From: Actinomycetes bacterium
Lineage (GTDB): Bacteria > Actinomycetota > Acidimicrobiia > Acidimicrobiales > Microtrichaceae
DNA length: 9,302 nucleotides
Reading direction: 5' to 3'
NCBI GenBank assembly: GCA_023423215.1
Contig: JAFAFZ010000018.1
Location: forward strand, 1-9,302
Every line of letters begins with the position of its first letter. The first letter of the stretch is position 1. The position numbers and the translations under genes were made by a program. Of the stretch, positions 5,737 to 9,302 are shown in pieces. The notes under the pieces are model-generated. The model saw only the letters and a list, made by a program, of their open reading frames with translations, searched no databases and was not told the DNA's origin.

Positions 5737-7519
5737 CTGAGCCGGCCGCCTTGTACTGGGCCATTACATAGAGTCCCGCCACAATGACGGCGAGTTCGAC
5801 GAGCGTCACGACGCCAGCAGATCGGCTGGCGCGATCGCGAACCAACGTCGGCATTAGCTCATCGATCGTATTCTTGAGGTGTCGGATTGGGGGCGGCACA
5901 TGGTCTTCTGAGAAGACGGTCTCCGCCAGCGAGCGGATTGCTGCTCTGATAAGAACGTCCTGTCGTCCAACGCCACCGGGTCCCTGGTCGGATTCGGACT
6001 CGACTTCGACCAGGGGTGCAATCTCACGAAAGGCGTCGGTGCATCTTAGAAGCCTAGCGACGTCATCCGGTGTAACCGGCGGCACGGAAAGTTTTGGCCC
6101 ATGCAGTAGTTTCTCGGCAGCACGTTGCTGCAGAGAATGCTGCCTTGCCGGAGACCACGCGAGGTATCGACCTAGTAGCTCAAGGTCGGTGCGAATTCCG
6201 AGTTCGACTTGCACACGGTCAGCAACTCTCGGTAGTCCGGCGAGCTCGCGCCCGTCAGGAGCTTCCTGTATCCATTCAGACAATCCACCACCCATGATGT
6301 GAGCAACCGATTGCACCACTCCGGAGTCTGCCGACAGCTGCGGAGAGGTGCTGCTGGCCAACTCAAGTCGTCGTTCTTGGTCTATAACTGACATCATCGA
6401 TCCTCGAATGTCATCGAGCATTCCTCGCGCCGGGTTGAAGCAATTGAAATGAACGTGGGCCTCCGCGTATGCAAGCACAACGACGACTCCGGGCTCATCA
6501 AAGGCACGTCGTAGGACCGTGAGCGCTGTTTGGGCAGCGATGGGAGTCGCGCGATCGATCTCATCAACAATGATCGCCAGGGTTGGACGATCACTCCTGT
6601 ATCGAGCTTGCAAGTCACGTTTCAGCGCTTGCGCATAGGGCAAGGCGGGTGGTTCGTGGCGCATCGTAATTTCTGCTGAGCTGCTAAACACTCCGAACTT
6701 CAAATTGGTAGGTTTCCATCGCATCACCGATGAGAGCGCCACTCCGATGGGCTTGCGCAACCAACCGAACTTACGCGTGAAGGTGTCAGTGCCGTAAACA
6801 TCACGAAGAAGGCTCTGGTAGAATCTGAGATCGGTCTCCGACTGCCACACGTTCACCCTGATCGAATCGATCGACTGCCGTCGCAGTTCCGTTTCGAGGA
6901 GGGACACGAGGTAGCTCTTGCCGTCGCCCCATCGACCGGTGATTGGTATGAGCTTGAATCCCGCGGTCTCCTGCTCACGACAGCGCTCCAGCGCGGCATG
7001 CACGAAGGCGTCCTGCGATGGCAGCGGGTCGAACGGTCGAGTAGGTTGCCGCCGCTTGGAGCGCGTCTTGTCACTTGCGAATGATGTGAGCAGCACAAGG
7101 TAGGTAGCGAAGCCAACCACGGATAGCAGTAGCACTGCCCACTTCGCCACGCCGGAATCAGCGAGTGTTTGCGCCACAGTTCCAACCTCGAGCGACTCGA
7201 TGGACTCGCTGAGGCGAACAAGAAGTGCTACTAGAGCGATCGCCGCTGTGGTCCCAGTGGCTATTGCACCAAGTCTCGGCAACCTGGGGATTGCGAGCTC
7301 GGCGGCGACAACTGCGATTAGGAGAGCTAGCGACGCAAAGGGAAGGCCTGACAACTGCTGGGTAACACGCTGACTCATCCCTGGGATCTCGGCACCTACT
7401 GCTATCAGGCTCGCCAAGCCCGAGATCGATATTGCCAACCCGGCAACAGTGGCACGCAGGAGCCGCACCGGTACTTCGCCCAATTTCTCCCTCACCAGCG
7501 AGATTGTAGCGTCGGACAT
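5729..7519 (-). CDS. Membrane-anchored KAP-like P-loop NTPase
   Basis: This 596-residue protein has an ATPase domain of the KAP type (STAND/AAA-related). Walker A is GRWGDGKS at 195-202 with Lys201. NVWQSETDLRFYQSLL at about 223-238 recalls the family's 'NxW' segment. Walker B is LAIIVDEIDR at 314-323 with Asp319 and Glu320, followed by VVVVLAYAEAHV, a sensor-like strand. Four probable membrane helices precede Walker A (about 20-42, 58-77, 84-102 and 126-148), ending in the basic stretch KTRSKRR, so the ATPase domain should face the cytoplasm. A fifth lies at the C-terminus (about 568-587). KAP proteins often carry membrane helices inside the P-loop domain; here they precede it. ATG 7519 is the first start and gives a typical N-terminus. 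The downstream partner overlaps by 8 bases. KAP NTPases include anti-phage proteins (PifA, QatA), so defence is possible but unproven. Confidence 0.85.
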   Translation of the reverse strand: MSDATISLVREKLGEVPVRLLRATVAGLAISISGLASLIAVGAEIPGMSQRVTQQLSGLPFASLALLIAVVAAELAIPRLPRLGAIATGTTAAIALVALLVRLSESIESLEVGTVAQTLADSGVAKWAVLLLSVVGFATYLVLLTSFASDKTRSKRRQPTRPFDPLPSQDAFVHAALERCREQETAGFKLIPITGRWGDGKSYLVSLLETELRRQSIDSIRVNVWQSETDLRFYQSLLRDVYGTDTFTRKFGWLRKPIGVALSSVMRWKPTNLKFGVFSSSAEITMRHEPPALPYAQALKRDLQARYRSDRPTLAIIVDEIDRATPIAAQTALTVLRRAFDEPGVVVVLAYAEAHVHFNCFNPARGMLDDIRGSMMSVIDQERRLELASSTSPQLSADSGVVQSVAHIMGGGLSEWIQEAPDGRELAGLPRVADRVQVELGIRTDLELLGRYLAWSPARQHSLQQRAAEKLLHGPKLSVPPVTPDDVARLLRCTDAFREIAPLVEVESESDQGPGGVGRQDVLIRAAIRSLAETVFSEDHVPPPIRHLKNTIDELMPTLVRDRASRSAGVVTLVELAVIVAGLYVMAQYKAAGSGE

Positions 7520-7525
7520 GTTTTC

Positions 7526-7531
7526 TGGATA
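7526..7531 (-). promoter_or_regulatory. Possible -10 element for the KAP-like operon
   Basis: On the minus strand TATCCA lies 6 bases before ATG 7519, the same spacing seen ahead of the tetR and nfeD-like genes, which would give a leaderless transcript. It lacks the usual final T of a -10 element, and no convincing -35 or ribosome binding site is seen, so the call is weak. Confidence 0.25.
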
Positions 7532-7537
7532 GATGTG

Positions 7538-7568
7538 GAAGCGCTTTAGATTGTCGCCTTTGCGCTTC
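7538..7568. repeat. Inverted and direct repeats upstream of the KAP-like operon
   Basis: GAAGCGC (7538-7544) and GCGCTTC (7562-7568) are exact reverse complements. Within them GCGCTT recurs as a direct repeat at 7541-7546 and 7562-7567, 21 bases apart (two helical turns). AAGCGCTT at 7539-7546 is itself a palindrome. The cluster lies 19-49 bases upstream of the KAP-like start, where an operator would be expected. With arms this short it may be chance. Confidence 0.3.
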
Positions 7569-7629
7569 GGTTCGTGCCTGGGCTCCGAGCTCAGCGTGAA
7601 CCCGAGGGAAGGTGGAGAAGGTCGCCCGG

Positions 7630-7635
7630 TAGGAT
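7630..7635 (+). promoter_or_regulatory. -10 element of the nfeD-flotillin operon
   Basis: TAGGAT fits the actinobacterial TAnnnT consensus and ends 6 bases before ATG 7642. Transcription would start at the A of the start codon, giving a leaderless mRNA. No ribosome binding site lies at a usual distance. No clear -35 is present at 16-18 bases upstream. Confidence 0.55.
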
Positions 7636-7641
7636 GCCCGG

Positions 7642-8184
7642 ATGAACGTCGTGTACATCGTGTGCGCGGTGGCCGGGTTCGTTCTGCTCGCAGCGGGTCT
7701 GCTCTTCGAGGACGTGTTCGACGCGATCGAGGGCGTCGAGCTCGGGGACTGGGCCTCCGTTCCGGTCATCGGCGCCGCGCTGGGTGCGTTCGGCATCGCC
7801 GGATGGGTGACGCTGGACGCGGTCGGCACCTTCTCGCTCCTGTTCGCGTTCGGCGCCGCCGTCGCCTTCGCGCTCTTCGCCGGGTGGTTCGTCGGCAAGA
7901 TCCGCCACGGCGCCACCGACGCCACACCCCGGGCCCTGGACATGGTCGGCACGCCCGGCAAGGTCGTCACGCCGATCTCCGGCGGCCGCGGCGAGGTGCT
8001 CGTCCGCCTGGGCGGTCAGCCCCGCAAGCTCACCGCGCTGTCCGAGGTGGACCACGCGCTCGGCGACCAGGTGGTCGTCATCGAAGCCGTCTCGGACTCG
8101 TCCGTGCGGATCATGTCCCAGAGCGAGTTCTGGGGCTCCGAGTCAGAACCGACAGAGACACACAAGGGAGAGGAACCAACGTGA
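7642..8184 (+). CDS. NfeD-family membrane protein
   Basis: This 180-residue protein has the short NfeD layout: three probable membrane helices (about 3-22, 41-57 and 62-84), then a soluble beta-rich OB-fold domain (about 100-160). That domain begins MVGTPGKVVTPI, continues with GRGEVLVRLGG and ends near VVVIEAVSDSSVRI. Short NfeD proteins such as Bacillus YuaF lack the ClpP-like protease domain of long ones, and none is present here. They are encoded next to flotillin-type SPFH proteins and act with them in membrane microdomains. The last 20 residues are polar and acidic. The stop overlaps the flotillin start by four bases (GTGA), so translation is probably coupled. The start ATG 7642 is supported by a correctly spaced -10 element. 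High GC content matches the flank, not the cassette to its left. Molecular function beyond pairing with flotillin is not known from sequence. Confidence 0.85.
   Translation: MNVVYIVCAVAGFVLLAAGLLFEDVFDAIEGVELGDWASVPVIGAALGAFGIAGWVTLDAVGTFSLLFAFGAAVAFALFAGWFVGKIRHGATDATPRALDMVGTPGKVVTPISGGRGEVLVRLGGQPRKLTALSEVDHALGDQVVVIEAVSDSSVRIMSQSEFWGSESEPTETHKGEEPT
8165..8174 (+). promoter_or_regulatory. Ribosome binding site that sets the flotillin GTG start
   Basis: The purine-rich run AGGGAGAGGA ends 6 bases before GTG 8181 and overlaps the end of the NfeD-like coding region. It supports GTG 8181 as the true start of the flotillin gene, directly before a hydrophobic N-terminal anchor, and allows reinitiation from the upstream gene. 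Confidence 0.7.
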
Positions 8185-9302
8185 CCCTGCTCATCGCCAT
8201 CGTCGCGCCCATCGCGCTCATCGTCCTGGTGGTGCTGTTCGTGCTCAGCCGCTACAAGGTGGCCGGGCCGCACCAGGCGTACGTGATCACGGGCCGAAAG
8301 GGCAGTCCGGTCACGAACCCCGAGACGGGCGAGGTCACGACCGACCTCTCGGGCCAGAAGGTCGTCATGGGCGCGTCGGTGTTCGTCGTGCCGATCGTGC
8401 AGCGCCTGGCGGTGCTCGACCTCTCCTCCCAGCAGATCAACATCCACGTCGGCTCCGCCGTGTCGGCGAACGGCATCCGCTGCGCACTCGAGGGCGTGGC
8501 GATCGTCAAGGTCGGCGGCACCGAGGACTCGGTGCGCGCCGCCGCCCAGCGCTTCCTCGGCCAGCAGTCCGAGGTCTCCGGGTTCACGACCGAGGTGCTC
8601 GCCGGTTCGTTGCGCTCGATCGTCGGTCGGCTGACGGTCGAGGAGATCATCCGTGACCGCGCCGCGTTCGCCCGAGAGGTCGCGGAAGAGGCCGAGAGCG
8701 CGCTGACCCCGCAGGGCCTGGTGCTGGACAGCTTCCAGCTCCAGGACATCCAGGCCGAGGGCACCTACCTGGCCGACCTGGGTCGTCCCGAGGCGGCTCG
8801 TGCTCTGAAGGAGGCGAAGATCGCCGAGGCGGCCGCCAACCGAGAGTCGGAGGAGGCACGGCTGCAGGCCGAGGAGGCCGTCGCCGAGGCGCAGCGCAAC
8901 TTCGCCCTGCGCACCGCCGAGATCAAGGCCGAGACGGACGCCGCGCAGGCCGACGCCGACGCCTCTGGCCCGAAGGCCCAGGCCGCCCAGGACCGAGAGG
9001 TGCTGGCCGCGCAGCAGACGGTGGCCGAGGAGCGTGCCCGACTGAAGGAGCTCGAGCTCGACACCGAGATCCGCAAGCCCGCGGACGCCGCCCGCTACGC
9101 CAAGGAGCAGGAGGCCGAGGCCGCCAAGTCCGCCGACATCCGCGCCGCCGAAGCACGCCAGGCGGCGACGATCGCCGCGGCGCAGGCGAACGCCGAGGAG
9201 AGCCGCCTGACCGGTGCCGGTGACCGCCAGCAGCGTGAGGAGCTCGCCCAGGCGATCCGGGCCGAGGGCGCCGCCGCCGGTGAGGCCGAGAAGGCACGCC
9301 GC
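8181..9302 (+). CDS. Flotillin-like SPFH-domain protein, 3' end missing
   Basis: The frame runs from GTG 8181 to the window edge (374 codons) with no stop; flotillins of this type are usually near 450-500 residues, so roughly the last fifth is outside. An N-terminal hydrophobic helix (about 2-23) anchors it. The SPFH/band 7 domain follows (about 25-200), including the segment LDSFQLQDI and the typical YLADLGRPEAA junction. From about 205 the sequence becomes a long Ala/Glu/Arg-rich coiled coil, the oligomerisation region of flotillins. Bacterial flotillins form large rings or cages on the cytoplasmic membrane that organise microdomains and influence fluidity, secretion and signalling. It overlaps the NfeD-like gene by four bases, the standard pairing seen in Bacillus yuaF-floT. 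A strong ribosome binding site precedes it. The family call is secure; its partners in this organism are unknown. Confidence 0.9.
   Translation, partial: MTLLIAIVAPIALIVLVVLFVLSRYKVAGPHQAYVITGRKGSPVTNPETGEVTTDLSGQKVVMGASVFVVPIVQRLAVLDLSSQQINIHVGSAVSANGIRCALEGVAIVKVGGTEDSVRAAAQRFLGQQSEVSGFTTEVLAGSLRSIVGRLTVEEIIRDRAAFAREVAEEAESALTPQGLVLDSFQLQDIQAEGTYLADLGRPEAARALKEAKIAEAAANRESEEARLQAEEAVAEAQRNFALRTAEIKAETDAAQADADASGPKAQAAQDREVLAAQQTVAEERARLKELELDTEIRKPADAARYAKEQEAEAAKSADIRAAEARQAATIAAAQANAEESRLTGAGDRQQREELAQAIRAEGAAAGEAEKARR

Larger units (their letters stand above)
3877..7519 (-). other. Two-gene cassette of atypical base composition, possibly acquired
   Basis: Sampled stretches inside are much less GC-rich (26/60 at 6661-6720, 29/60 at 4801-4860) than a flanking one (40/60 at 2701-2760). 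The change falls close to the outer ends of the two minus-strand genes. The left edge abuts the 3827-3865 terminator and the right edge a divergent promoter region. I found no integrase, transposase, tRNA or convincing flanking direct repeat, so the route of arrival is unknown. Confidence 0.6.

Noticed and set aside
5729..7519. KAP-like protein as QatA of a QatABCD system
   Set aside because: No QatB, QatC (QueC-like) or QatD (TatD nuclease-like) gene is adjacent, and the single partner shows none of their motifs.
3894..7545. AGCGCT near both ends of the cassette (3894-3899 and 7540-7545) as a possible attachment or target-site repeat
   Set aside because: Six bases is expected by chance, the left copy is inside coding sequence, and no integrase or transposase accompanies it.
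7158..7970. 270-residue minus-strand frame across the KAP-like start and the nfeD-like gene
   Set aside because: It overlaps two supported genes and has no recognisable domain.
7642..9302. NfeD and flotillin genes as part of the cassette with the KAP-like NTPase
   Set aside because: They are on the opposite strand, have their own promoter, are GC-rich like the rest of the flank and form a well-known independent pair; a functional link through the membrane is only speculation.

Overview
The window looks like a chromosomal segment of a high-GC actinobacterium (Actinomycetota). The flanking genes are GC-rich (for example 40 of 60 bases are G/C at 2701-2760). Several gene starts have a -10-like hexamer placed so that the transcript would begin at the start codon, as is common in this phylum. 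The nitronate monooxygenase-like protein also closely recalls mycobacterial and actinobacterial members of its family. The genus cannot be told from the sequence.

Layout. (1) 1-1035: 3' part of a secreted-lipase-type alpha/beta hydrolase gene (+), cut by the window edge. (2) 1115-1927: an endonuclease/exonuclease/phosphatase-fold protein (-), convergent with the lipase across a hairpin at 1057-1095. (3) 2009-3818: a TetR-family regulator and, 16 bases later, an FMN-dependent nitronate monooxygenase-like enzyme (+), probably one operon. A perfect 18-base palindrome overlaps its promoter and is the likely repressor operator. A strong GC-rich hairpin at 3827-3865 ends the operon. (4) 3877-7519: a two-gene minus-strand operon of clearly lower GC content (26/60 at 6661-6720, 29/60 at 4801-4860). 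The first gene encodes a membrane-anchored KAP-like P-loop NTPase. The second overlaps it by 8 bases and encodes a 619-residue protein I do not recognise. (5) 7642-9302: an NfeD-family membrane protein and an SPFH/flotillin protein (+), overlapping by 4 bases; the flotillin runs off the window.

How the genes work together. The TetR protein probably represses itself and the oxidoreductase. NfeD and flotillin are a known pair that forms membrane microdomain assemblies. The KAP-like gene and its partner are translationally coupled and differ in base composition from everything around them. They sit as a compact cassette between a terminator and a divergent promoter, which suggests horizontal acquisition. 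KAP NTPases occur in several anti-phage systems, so this pair is the best candidate here for an undescribed system, but no defence function is shown by the sequence. No stretch longer than about 125 bases lacks a gene. I saw no tRNA, rRNA, CRISPR array, insertion sequence or riboswitch.
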